From DATIJJ01 sp035478255 (lineage in GTDB: Bacteria; Pseudomonadota; Gammaproteobacteria; DSM-16500), in assembly GCA_035478255.1 (NCBI GenBank), contig DATIJV010000092.1, positions 1 through 15,743 of the forward strand: a stretch of DNA of 15,743 nt. The letters run 5' to 3'. The position numbers were made by a program, and so were the translations under genes. This document shows positions 7,271 to 13,954 of the stretch, piece by piece. The notes under the pieces were generated by a model. The model made no database searches. It was not told the DNA's origin and worked only from the letters and a program-made list of their open reading frames with translations. Position 1 is the first letter of the stretch. The number at the start of each line of letters is the position of its first letter.

Positions 7271-7436
7271 TATACCTTTCACTAATCATTTTTAGGTATT
7301 ATTAACATCCCATTGACCTGGCCATCTTGCTTGCCAAAAACACTTACATAAAAAAGGTTATGCGCGTGTTTTTGGCAAGCAATCTGACCAGTCACTGGGC
7401 GTTAATAATGCCTAAAAATGATTAGTGAAAGGTATA
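7271..7436 (+). mobile_element. palindromic MITE-like element, copy 2 (before the dipeptidase gene)
   Basis: TA-flanked 162-bp unit, 7273-7434, again with TACC...GGTA ends and in the same orientation as copy 1. The same blocks occur at the same spacing: CATCCCAT (7306-7313), CCATCTTGC (7322-7330), ACATAAAAAAGGTTATG (7346-7362), GCAATCTGAC (7379-7388) and TGGGCG (7396-7401). The outer arms (7273-7305 and 7402-7434) pair along their length with a single T-G exception. The inner arms (GCTTGCCAAAAACAC and complement) also pair. Their sequences are unrelated to the arms of copy 1. The right arm ends 3 nt before the next gene's ATG and carries GAAAGG, the apparent ribosome-binding site. Confidence 0.85.
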
Positions 7437-7437
7437 T

Positions 7438-8166
7438 ATGCAAAAAACTCTATTATTCCTAACAGGTTTCATGATCATGTTTAACTGTCATGCAAATGAA
7501 AAAATTGTTTTAATTGCTGATCCGAAAGTATTAGTCATCCCGATTCATGAAAACCATGATCCGATGATTGATCTTATTGCGCAAAAAGAAATTTCTTATG
7601 GGCCGCCGCCTTTGCTGCCTGACAATACCAATTACACCAAAATTCGAAAAACAATTTACGACAAACTCATAAAAGCACAAGCAATGCTGCCCGATGGATT
7701 ACACTTTCGCCTTTATGAAGGATATCGCAGTCTCGATTTACAACAAAAAATTTTTGACGAACGTTATAATAAATTGCTTAAGGAACATCCCGCATTAACG
7801 CATCAACAAATTTTTCTGGAATCGACAAAATTTGTTTCGCCAGTGATTAATCTGGATGGTTCAACAAATGTTCCGCCGCATTCAACAGGCGCAGCTATTG
7901 ATGTTTACCTCGTCGATAAAAAAGGAAATGTGGTCGATATGGGAATTCATCTGGATGATACCTATGAAGATTTGAAAGGAATTTTTTGCAAAACAGATTC
8001 AGAAGCTATTTCAGAGAAAGCGCGAGAATATCGCAAAATAATGGGAAAAGTGCTAGAAACAGTGGGTTTTGTTAATTATCCAACTGAGTATTGGCATTGG
8101 TCGTATGGGGATAGATATTGGGCGTATCAGACACATCGAGCATTTGCGATTTATGGGACCGTATAA
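7438..8166 (+). CDS. secreted D-alanyl-D-alanine dipeptidase, VanX/DdpX family (M15D)
   Basis: The 242-residue protein starts with a signal peptide (1-19, cleavage expected after CHA). The zinc-peptidase motifs of the VanX/DdpX family are complete: EGYRS with Arg97, HSTGAAID with zinc ligands His148 and Asp155, and EYWHW with Glu217 and His220. Family members hydrolyse D-Ala-D-Ala; this exported form would act on periplasmic dipeptide from peptidoglycan turnover rather than give vancomycin resistance (inferred from location). ATG 7438 follows GAAAGG by 5 nt, but that site lies inside the right arm of palindromic element copy 2. The last 95 bp overlap birA on the other strand, including the codons for EYWHW. 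Confidence 0.9.
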   Translation: MQKTLLFLTGFMIMFNCHANEKIVLIADPKVLVIPIHENHDPMIDLIAQKEISYGPPPLLPDNTNYTKIRKTIYDKLIKAQAMLPDGLHFRLYEGYRSLDLQQKIFDERYNKLLKEHPALTHQQIFLESTKFVSPVINLDGSTNVPPHSTGAAIDVYLVDKKGNVVDMGIHLDDTYEDLKGIFCKTDSEAISEKAREYRKIMGKVLETVGFVNYPTEYWHWSYGDRYWAYQTHRAFAIYGTV

Positions 8167-8929
8167 CACTCGCTTCCCCGCTCGCAAAATTCTGCAAAAC
8201 TCCCGCTTTATTTTCAAGCAGCAATTCGCCATTTTCATTCACTCCTCGCATCACTCCAGGAATATTTTCTCTCGGCGTATTAATTACGATATTTTTACCC
8301 AACAAGGCATCATACTTTCGCCATTCAGGCAAAAATAAATTCAACCCGTTTTTTTCAAATAATGGCAATTTTGTCAACATCTCATTCAACAACAATCCCA
8401 TTAACACATTCCGTTCTGCTGTGCGCCCGGTCAATTCCGCAACATCAATCCAGTTTTTTTCTTCCGCGGATTTGACATCGAGATTAATTCCAATTCCTAT
8501 CACGACCGCTGATTCATTTCGTTCTAGCAAAATACCCGATAATTTCCGGCTCCTTGCCAGCACATCGTTCGGCCACTTCAACTGTAATCTTAAGCGAATT
8601 CCGTATTGAGAAAGCGCATTCACTACCATCACACCCACCGCAATACCCAAACCAGACACATCCTGATCAGGACTAAAACGCCACAATAGCGAGCAATAAA
8701 TATTCGTGCCGCGCGGCGAATACCACGACCGCCCCAACCGCCCGCGCCCCTGCGTTTGTTGCTCGGCAAGACAGACATGTCCTGAGGCCGCACCCGCTTT
8801 CGCCTGTTTTAATAGCCAGGTATTTGTCGAATCAATCGTATCAAAAATTTCGATTTTAGAGAGATTCACTAGGCTCTCTGGAGAAAACATTCGATGAATT
8901 TGTTGGCAATCTAAGGGTTCTTTAATCAT
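8072..8929 (-). CDS. birA: biotin-[acetyl-CoA-carboxylase] ligase, without HTH domain
   Basis: BirA makes biotinyl-5'-AMP and attaches biotin to the AccB carrier protein. Visible motifs are the ATP/biotin loop GRGRLGRSW (61-69), KWPND (118-122) with Lys118, KLSGILLE (129-136), and GIGINL (145-150). The SH3-like C-terminal domain runs to about SGEASV (250-255). No N-terminal winged helix is present, so it should not repress biotin genes. Residues 255-285 continue past the family core and are encoded entirely by the antisense of the dipeptidase gene's 3' end. A minus-strand TATAAT (8939-8944) lies 9 bp before the ATG, so the mRNA leader may be only a few nucleotides; no strong Shine-Dalgarno is seen. 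Confidence 0.95.
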   Translation of the reverse strand: MIKEPLDCQQIHRMFSPESLVNLSKIEIFDTIDSTNTWLLKQAKAGAASGHVCLAEQQTQGRGRLGRSWYSPRGTNIYCSLLWRFSPDQDVSGLGIAVGVMVVNALSQYGIRLRLQLKWPNDVLARSRKLSGILLERNESAVVIGIGINLDVKSAEEKNWIDVAELTGRTAERNVLMGLLLNEMLTKLPLFEKNGLNLFLPEWRKYDALLGKNIVINTPRENIPGVMRGVNENGELLLENKAGVLQNFASGEASVIRSHKSQMLDVSDTPNIYPHTTNANTQLDN

Positions 8930-8938
8930 TTTATTTCA

Positions 8939-8944
8939 ATTATA
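8939..8944 (-). promoter_or_regulatory. possible -10 box of birA
   Basis: A perfect TATAAT on the minus strand lies 9 bp before the birA ATG, implying a very short leader. No clear -35 box is found at 16-18 bp. Confidence 0.35.
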
Positions 8945-9009
8945 GCTGGTAAATTGATAAAACTTCTTGCACAATAGCCCAGAAAACTACAGAAAATCAA
9001 CATTAACTA

Positions 9010-9038
9010 TTGCCTAATTTGAAAAAAATAGATTTAAT
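9010..9038 (+). promoter_or_regulatory. promoter of the isochorismatase-fold/hutG/mutY/yggX operon
   Basis: TTGCCT (9010-9015), a 17-bp spacer and TTTAAT (9033-9038) form a fair sigma70 promoter, with transcription predicted near 9045 and a leader of about 30 nt. A TTGACA further on (9044-9049) has no matching -10 box at standard spacing. Confidence 0.45.
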
Positions 9039-9075
9039 AAGCATTTGACATGGTAATGATGAAAAGGAATTCAAA

Positions 9076-9648
9076 ATGAATACAGCCCTTGTTTTAATCG
9101 AATTTCAAAACGATTACTTTCCAAATGGTAGAATGCCGCTGGAGAAAAGCATAGAGGCATGCCAAAAAGCGCAGGAAGCTTTGCAAATTTATCGCGCGAA
9201 GCAATTGCCCGTAATTCATATTCAGCATATTTCGACGCGTCCTGACGCAGTGTATTTTCTGCCCTGCACCAAAGGCGTGGAACTTCATCAAAATGTGCAA
9301 CCTTTAAGAAACGAAACGGTCATCAAAAAACATTATCCGAATAGCTTTAAAGATACAGGATTACTCAATCATTTGAATAAAAATAAAATTAATCATTTGA
9401 TTATTGCAGGAATGATGACGCATTTAGCAATTGATGCGACAGTCAGAGCAGCATATGACTCAGGATTTAACTGCACGGTATTGCATGATGCGTGCACGAC
9501 GAAAAATCTGGAATTTAACAACATGATTATTCCGGCGCAAAGCGTACAAAATGCGTTTTTGGCAGCAATTCAGCCATTGTATGCAAATGTGATTAGCGTG
9601 AAAGAATTGCTTCAAACGGTAAACACTAGGATGCCGTTGAATGCGTAA
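9076..9648 (+). CDS. isochorismatase-fold cysteine hydrolase homologue lacking the catalytic Cys
   Basis: The 190-residue protein has the isochorismatase/nicotinamidase fold: LVLIEFQNDYF (5-15), HIQHIS (48-53), KKHYPNSF (84-91) with the catalytic-type Lys85, and GMMTHLAIDATVRAAYDSG (112-130). In active relatives the last motif reads T/SHxC; here the Cys position is Ala118, and the first acid is Glu9 rather than the more usual Asp. It therefore cannot use the family's thiol mechanism. It may be non-enzymatic or act like the Cys-free isochorismatases (EntB/PhzD type). The start is supported by AAGGAA 6 nt upstream. It leads the operon with hutG 9 nt downstream. Confidence 0.85.
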   Translation: MNTALVLIEFQNDYFPNGRMPLEKSIEACQKAQEALQIYRAKQLPVIHIQHISTRPDAVYFLPCTKGVELHQNVQPLRNETVIKKHYPNSFKDTGLLNHLNKNKINHLIIAGMMTHLAIDATVRAAYDSGFNCTVLHDACTTKNLEFNNMIIPAQSVQNAFLAAIQPLYANVISVKELLQTVNTRMPLNA

Positions 9649-9657
9649 AGGTAGGAG

Positions 9658-10650
9658 ATGAACTGGAATACTCTTTATTTACCGCCGGATAAAACACAAT
9701 GGAAGGGGCGTGCCGACGCCCCGCCAGCGTCTTCTTTTTTTCAAATCATCCAAATGCTTAATTTAACAGATCACCCTGAAATTAGACTGAAGCAAAATGC
9801 ATTTGCGTTAATTGGTTTTCGTTCAGAAGCAGGCATTCGACGAAATATGGGGCGTGTCGGTGCAGCAGAAGGCCCCAAAGCCATTCGCCACGCATTAAGC
9901 AAACTGCCTGTTCAAAGACAAAATTTTGTGTGCTTCGATGCAGGCGATATTATGTGCACCGAAGACAATCTGGAAGAAGCGCAGCATGCGTTTGGCGAAG
10001 TTATCGCGTTACTGTTACAACAAAATATTACACCGATTGCACTTGGCGGCGGGCATGAAATTGCCTGGGGACATTATCAGGGAATCAATGATATTTTTCC
10101 TGACAAGCATTTGGGAATTATTAATTTCGATGCGCATTTCGATATGCGGCCTTTACTGCCTGATCATAAAGGAAGTTCCGGTACCCCATTTTTACAAATT
10201 GCTGAAGCACATCGCAAAGCAAAACGTCGTTTCGATTATAATTGCATCGGCATTCAACATGCGGGCAACACACGTCAATTACTGGAAACCGCAAAATCGT
10301 ATAATGCAAAAGTCATTTGGGCAGATGAATTGCATCACGGCCAACTGGAAAAATGCGTAGATTTTGTGGATCGTGTGGCTGATGAAAATGAAATTGTGTA
10401 CGCCAGTTTATGTCTCGATGTTTTTGCAGCAGCATTTGCGCCTGGTGTCAGTGCCATTCAACCGTTAGGATTATTACCCTGGCATGTTATTCCATTAGTC
10501 AGGCAGCTTGCGGCGTCTGGCCGGGTAATCAGTTATGATATTGCTGAATTATCTCCGCGCTATGATATCGATCAATGCACTGCAAAACTCGCAGCCAATC
10601 TCATCTACGAAATTACACATCACCATAATCATTATCGTCCCCGTTTATGA
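9658..10650 (+). CDS. hutG: formimidoylglutamase-like ureohydrolase (HutG/arginase family)
   Basis: HutG hydrolyses N-formimidoyl-L-glutamate to glutamate and formamide in histidine breakdown. The 330 residues match the family: GRVGAAEGPKAIR (65-77), GGGHE (130-134) with metal ligand His133, NFDAHFDMR (156-164) with Asp158, His160 and Asp162, SSGTPF (173-178), and SLCLDVFAAAFAPGVSA (250-266) with Asp254. The first Asp of the usual DxD metal pair reads Cys252, which I believe recurs in this HutG branch. AAAGG (9647-9651) is the likely ribosome-binding site; the AGGAG touching the ATG is too close. Its stop overlaps the mutY start by 4 nt. No other hut gene is in the window, so another guanidino or formimino substrate remains possible. 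Confidence 0.8.
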   Translation: MNWNTLYLPPDKTQWKGRADAPPASSFFQIIQMLNLTDHPEIRLKQNAFALIGFRSEAGIRRNMGRVGAAEGPKAIRHALSKLPVQRQNFVCFDAGDIMCTEDNLEEAQHAFGEVIALLLQQNITPIALGGGHEIAWGHYQGINDIFPDKHLGIINFDAHFDMRPLLPDHKGSSGTPFLQIAEAHRKAKRRFDYNCIGIQHAGNTRQLLETAKSYNAKVIWADELHHGQLEKCVDFVDRVADENEIVYASLCLDVFAAAFAPGVSAIQPLGLLPWHVIPLVRQLAASGRVISYDIAELSPRYDIDQCTAKLAANLIYEITHHHNHYRPRL

Positions 10651-11705
10651 TAATTTCACCTGCTAATTTTCAGAAAAAAATTCTAACGTGGTTTGATGAA
10701 CACGGACGTAAAACTTTGCCCTGGCAGCAAAATAAAACACCTTATCGCGTGTGGATTTCTGAAGTGATGCTGCAGCAAACACAAGTCAACACAGTGGTTC
10801 CTTATTTTGAAAAATTTATTGCGCGTTTTCCTGATATAAAATCTCTGGCAAATGCAATGGAAGATGAAGTTTTACATTTATGGACGGGGTTAGGTTATTA
10901 CAGCCGTGCGCGTAACTTACATGCTGCTGCCAAAAAAATTATGGATAATTTTTTTGGAAAATTTCCAGAGACATTAGATGAATTACAAAAATTACCTGGC
11001 ATCGGACGCTCGACAGCAGGCGCGATTTTAGCGATTGCTTTTCAGAAAAAAGCAGCGATTTTAGATGGAAATGTAAAACGCGTTCTCACACGGTTTTTAG
11101 CTGTAACCGAATGGCCGGGTGAAAAACATATTTCAAAAAAATTATGGGAAACAGCAGAATTATTGACACCAGAAAAAAGAGTGGCTGATTATACACAAGC
11201 AATAATGGATCTGGGTGCAACGATTTGCATTCGCGGAAAACCGCACTGTGTGAATTGTCCTTTGGAAAAAAATTGCAGCGCGCGTAAAATGGGAATCGAA
11301 AAAAATTTACCGAAAAGCGCGGGTAAAAAATCTTTAGTCGTCAAGCAATCTACTTTTTTTATTTTAAAATATGGCAGCGAAGTTATTTTACAAAAACGCC
11401 CACCGCTTGGAATTTGGGGCGGCCTTTGGAGTTTGCCGGAATTGGCAGGATTTTCTGATTTAGATGAAGCATCAAATTTTTGTCGTCAGAAATTTAAATT
11501 TAACATTCAGCAAATGATTTTTGGAAAAATATTTCGGCATACCTTTACTCATTTTCATCTGGATATTTTGCCAGTTTTAGTTAAAATTAAAACCAAACCT
11601 GCGAAAATCATGGATGGCGATCAGCAGCTTTGGTATAACTTACGCGAGTCGCAAATGATTGGTTTACCCGCGCCGATTAAAAAAATATTGGAGAAAATCG
11701 CGTGA
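10647..11705 (+). CDS. mutY: A/G-specific adenine DNA glycosylase
   Basis: MutY removes adenine mispaired with 8-oxoguanine or G. Its 352 residues are of normal length. Catalytic Glu39 is in SEVMLQQTQV (38-47); the helix-hairpin-helix is LPGIGRSTAGAI (116-127); catalytic Asp140 is in ILDGNVKRV. The [4Fe-4S] ligands are Cys194, Cys201, Cys204 and Cys210 (C-x6-C-x2-C-x5-C). The C-terminal NUDIX-like 8-oxoG recognition domain shows GIWGGLWSLPE (255-265) and the FRHTFTHFHL segment (296-305). It overlaps hutG by 4 nt and yggX by 4 nt, so it sits in a coupled operon. Confidence 0.97.
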   Translation: MIISPANFQKKILTWFDEHGRKTLPWQQNKTPYRVWISEVMLQQTQVNTVVPYFEKFIARFPDIKSLANAMEDEVLHLWTGLGYYSRARNLHAAAKKIMDNFFGKFPETLDELQKLPGIGRSTAGAILAIAFQKKAAILDGNVKRVLTRFLAVTEWPGEKHISKKLWETAELLTPEKRVADYTQAIMDLGATICIRGKPHCVNCPLEKNCSARKMGIEKNLPKSAGKKSLVVKQSTFFILKYGSEVILQKRPPLGIWGGLWSLPELAGFSDLDEASNFCRQKFKFNIQQMIFGKIFRHTFTHFHLDILPVLVKIKTKPAKIMDGDQQLWYNLRESQMIGLPAPIKKILEKIA

Positions 11706-11974
11706 CGCGCATGATTCATTGTCAAAAACTGGATAAAGAACTGGAAGGTCTGGAGCGCCCGCCTTATCCCGGAGCGCTTGGGCTGCGTATTTATGAGCAT
11801 ATTTCGAAAGAAGCGTGGCAGCTTTGGTTGGGCCATCAAACCATGTTGATTAATGAATATCGTTTGAGCATGCTCGATTTGAAAGCACGGGAATTTCTGG
11901 CAGTTGAGATGGAAAAGTTTTTGTTTGGTAAGGGAAGCGAGAAACCGACAGGGTTTGTTGCGCCTGAATTGTAA
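11702..11974 (+). CDS. yggX: probable Fe(2+)-trafficking protein YggX
   Basis: YggX is a small protein linked to iron handling and protection of Fe-S proteins. The 90 residues match it well: HC (6-7) with the conserved Cys7, YPGALGLRIYEHISKEAW (22-39) and a QTMLINEYRLSMLD segment (46-59). GTG 11702 gives MTRMIHC, which aligns with the usual MSRTIFC start; ATG 11711 would drop three conserved positions. The GTGA overlap with mutY implies coupled translation. The mutY-yggX pair is also found in enterobacteria and fits an Fe-S enzyme beside an iron-handling protein. Confidence 0.95.
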   Translation: MTRMIHCQKLDKELEGLERPPYPGALGLRIYEHISKEAWQLWLGHQTMLINEYRLSMLDLKAREFLAVEMEKFLFGKGSEKPTGFVAPEL

Positions 11975-11981
11975 ATTTTGC

Positions 11982-12010
11982 TTGACTCGACTACCTCCAA
12001 TCGGTTTAAT
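11982..12010 (+). promoter_or_regulatory. tRNA-Phe promoter
   Basis: TTGACT (11982-11987), a 17-bp spacer and TTTAAT (12005-12010) lie 20 bp before the mature tRNA. The predicted start is near 12017, leaving a short 5' leader for RNase P. Confidence 0.65.
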
Positions 12011-12029
12011 ATCGCCTTCTCACCTACGT

Positions 12030-12105
12030 GGCCAGATAGCTCAGTTGGTAGAGCAAAGGACTGAAAATCCTTGTGTCCCTGGTTCGATTCCAGGTCTGGC
12101 CACCA
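12030..12105 (+). tRNA. tRNA-Phe (GAA)
   Basis: A 76-nt cloverleaf closes fully. The acceptor GGCCAGA pairs with TCTGGCC. The D-stem GCTC pairs with GAGC, the anticodon stem AAGGA with TCCTT around loop CTGAAAA, and the T-stem CCTGG with CCAGG around TTCGATT. The anticodon GAA is at 12063-12065. The 3' CCA is encoded (12103-12105). tRNA 3' ends are common integration sites, and the DNA to the right looks accessory. Confidence 0.97.
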
Positions 12106-12212
12106 GAATAATCAAAAGCTTACAAAATCCCTCTCAAAATTGAATTTGGAAATGTAACCGGTTTGTAACCACATTTATTCAACAGAACCCAATTAGCATC
12201 TTATGATGGCCG

Positions 12213-12218
12213 TATAAT
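12213..12218 (+). promoter_or_regulatory. possible -10 box of the AbiJ/HEPN gene
   Basis: TATAAT lies 34 bp before the ATG, within TATGATGGCCGTATAAT; TATGAT (12202-12207) is an alternative -10. No good -35 is visible. The block TATGATGGCCGTAT resembles TATAATGGCCGTAT at the promoter of the 14482 gene (14394-14407). Two TGTAACC direct repeats upstream (12154-12171) could be an operator. Confidence 0.3.
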
Positions 12219-12252
12219 AATAGGATAACAAAGCCTAGGAGCATGCTCTGCC

Positions 12253-13053
12253 ATGAACTTTAGCGGAAGAGAAGGCCACAAAAAACCAAGAGTTAATGCT
12301 CTCGAAAGCATGGACGATAGTCTTAAAACTGCTTTATGGAATGCAATATATAAAGAAATCAATACTCATTACATTAACTGGGGGTATGGTGGTTATGGCA
12401 CCAGCGTCTATCGGAATACAAAAGCAGAGAATCTATGGACTGACTTTTTTAGGCAAAACATTAGCGGACTACCCCTCACTGAAAAATATTTACGTGCAAT
12501 AGAAAATCTCTACTTTAAACTAGAATGGTTTGAGGTTTATGACTTAATAGAATTTTTCATTGAGCAAAATAAACACTTCAAGGTTGAAGAGTTTAATAAA
12601 ATACTAACTAAGCATAATGCAGCTTACAGCGTTATAAATTCAATCGTTCAGCCCATTTCAAACGAAGACATAATCACCATTATGGAGTCTGCATATAATC
12701 ATTCCTTTTCTCAAGAAATAAGAGAACATCTTCTTAAAGCACAAACCCTTTATTCAAACAAAAAAAATCCAGATTTTAGCAATTCCTGTCTGGAATCTAT
12801 TAAAGGCGTTGAAGGAACCTGTAGAGTTATTTTTAAAAATAAAAAAATACTGGGCGACAACATAAAAGAACTCCGAAACTCGCAAGACCACAACCAACAC
12901 CTTGTTGCTATTTTAGAAAAAATAAATGCATTTAGAAATAATGATATTGCTCATGCAAAAAAACAAGATGACCATACGCCGACGAGAGAAGATGCCATAC
13001 TGGTACATACGATATGCTGCGGTTTTATCAATTATTTCAAATCTAATACCTGA
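12253..13053 (+). CDS. AbiJ-like HEPN-domain protein, probable phage-defence RNase
   Basis: The 266-residue protein opens with FSGREGHKKPR...LESMDDSLKTALWNAIY (3-33), which resembles the AbiJ N-terminal domain 4 found in abortive-infection proteins. The C-terminal part (about 150-266) is helical and has the HEPN motif R-N-x4-H at Arg228-Asn229...His234 (AFRNNDIAHA), the usual catalytic pair of HEPN ribonucleases. Such proteins act as toxins triggered by phage. This is assigned from motif recall, not alignment. AGGAG is 11 nt before the ATG, a long spacing, but no other start is available in frame. The next gene begins 13 nt after its stop. Confidence 0.65.
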   Translation: MNFSGREGHKKPRVNALESMDDSLKTALWNAIYKEINTHYINWGYGGYGTSVYRNTKAENLWTDFFRQNISGLPLTEKYLRAIENLYFKLEWFEVYDLIEFFIEQNKHFKVEEFNKILTKHNAAYSVINSIVQPISNEDIITIMESAYNHSFSQEIREHLLKAQTLYSNKKNPDFSNSCLESIKGVEGTCRVIFKNKKILGDNIKELRNSQDHNQHLVAILEKINAFRNNDIAHAKKQDDHTPTREDAILVHTICCGFINYFKSNT

Positions 13054-13066
13054 TGAGGGAGTAATT

Positions 13067-13333
13067 ATGAAAAAGAAACCAGCTATTAAACTCACACGCG
13101 GAAATATACCAAAAAAGAAAATGGTCGGCAGAAGCTCTCCATGCTGGAGATGCGGAGAAAATATGGCAAAAAATGACCCTGTCTTTGAAATACCTGGCGA
13201 AACACTGAGAAGCACCGAAGGGTATTATTATAAAAAAAATCCTACTCGATATTGCCAAAAATGTATTAAAGACTCCATCACCAGAACAGAAAAAGAATTA
13301 AATGCATTAAAAAAACAAGTGGCTTCAGCTTAA
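13067..13333 (+). CDS. small four-cysteine (zinc-ribbon-like) protein
   Basis: The 88-residue protein starts at ATG 13067, with GAGGGAG (13055-13061) 5 nt upstream; the longer frame from 12926 lies inside the previous gene and is not used. Two CxxC knuckles, C26-W-R-C29 and C63-Q-K-C66, separated by 33 residues, suggest one zinc site. The N-terminus is strongly basic and the C-terminus (68-88) is a charged helix. I do not recognise the family. Its spacing shows that it is co-transcribed with the HEPN protein, so it may be an antitoxin, an accessory or a nucleic-acid-binding partner; that is inference. Confidence 0.75.
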   Translation: MKKKPAIKLTRGNIPKKKMVGRSSPCWRCGENMAKNDPVFEIPGETLRSTEGYYYKKNPTRYCQKCIKDSITRTEKELNALKKQVASA

Positions 13334-13342
13334 CATTTATTA

Positions 13343-13867
13343 TCAGCTCAAAGGCTTTTTAAAATCCTTGTCTGCCAAATAGTTATGAAAATAAAAGTTT
13401 AAATTTGTAATGTCATTATCTCCCAACAGGTCTGCAATTAATGATTGCAAAGGACGATAATGCTCTGCCATAAGCCTACTCATTATTTCAGAATCTTCGG
13501 ATTGATTGCCCGCCGCCATATCGTCAACAACCTGATGACATAAGATAACTCCACACAGATTATCGTGTATTTTCTTTAACAGCCCACACACATCTTCGCC
13601 ATAAATATATTGCGCTTCCCACAATAAAAATTTCGTCCTCTTCAAGCTATCTGGAAATAGCTTAATGTCGAATTTAAGCATCTCATTAACAAGTATTTTG
13701 AAATCATGATAAAACTTATATCGTTTATCAAATAATGACAACGAAAAGGCCTTGTTTGAATAGTACATTGAAATCCAAGACACAATAAGTGCCGTAAAAG
13801 AAACTATAAATGCTAATAACTCAATTAAATGCTGCTGTAAAAATTCAATTGTTAAGATAAAATTCAT
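13343..13867 (-). CDS. single-pass membrane protein of unknown function
   Basis: The 174-residue protein has one N-terminal membrane helix (about 14-37, LIELLAFIVSFTALIVSWISMYYS), then NKAFSLSLFDKRYKFYHDF (38-56) and a helical cytosolic part. The TM plus S-L-x-L-F-D-K-R-Y arrangement is common among uncharacterised proteins in accessory and defence-rich regions, but no activity is known to me. The ribosome-binding site is weak. Its stop is 9 bp from the stop of the convergent four-cysteine gene, with no obvious terminator between them. Confidence 0.65.
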   Translation of the reverse strand: MNFILTIEFLQQHLIELLAFIVSFTALIVSWISMYYSNKAFSLSLFDKRYKFYHDFKILVNEMLKFDIKLFPDSLKRTKFLLWEAQYIYGEDVCGLLKKIHDNLCGVILCHQVVDDMAAGNQSEDSEIMSRLMAEHYRPLQSLIADLLGDNDITNLNFYFHNYLADKDFKKPLS

Positions 13868-13954
13868 ACTGAAACTCTCTAATTTACAGAGTGTTAGTTT
13901 ATACGCATTTAATATTTTTTTCAGCTATTGAAAAAAAGCATCAGCATAAACAAA

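Larger units (their letters stand above)
7065..7437. other. gene-free interval with terminator and palindromic element
   Basis: This 373-bp stretch contains the terminator at 7159-7188 and the palindromic element at 7271-7436. A 22-codon frame starting at ATG 7069 has no ribosome-binding site and is not called. The stretch 7190-7270 holds no clear promoter hexamers, only a small palindrome (GAGA-TGAT-TCTC). Confidence 0.6.

Noticed and set aside
11904..12143. 79-codon plus-strand frame running from yggX through the tRNA
   Set aside because: It reads through a well-formed tRNA gene and has no independent start signals.
12926..13066. Longer N-terminus for the four-cysteine protein
   Set aside because: It would overlap the end of the HEPN gene in another frame. 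ATG 13067 has a strong GAGGGAG site and a lysine-rich native-looking start.
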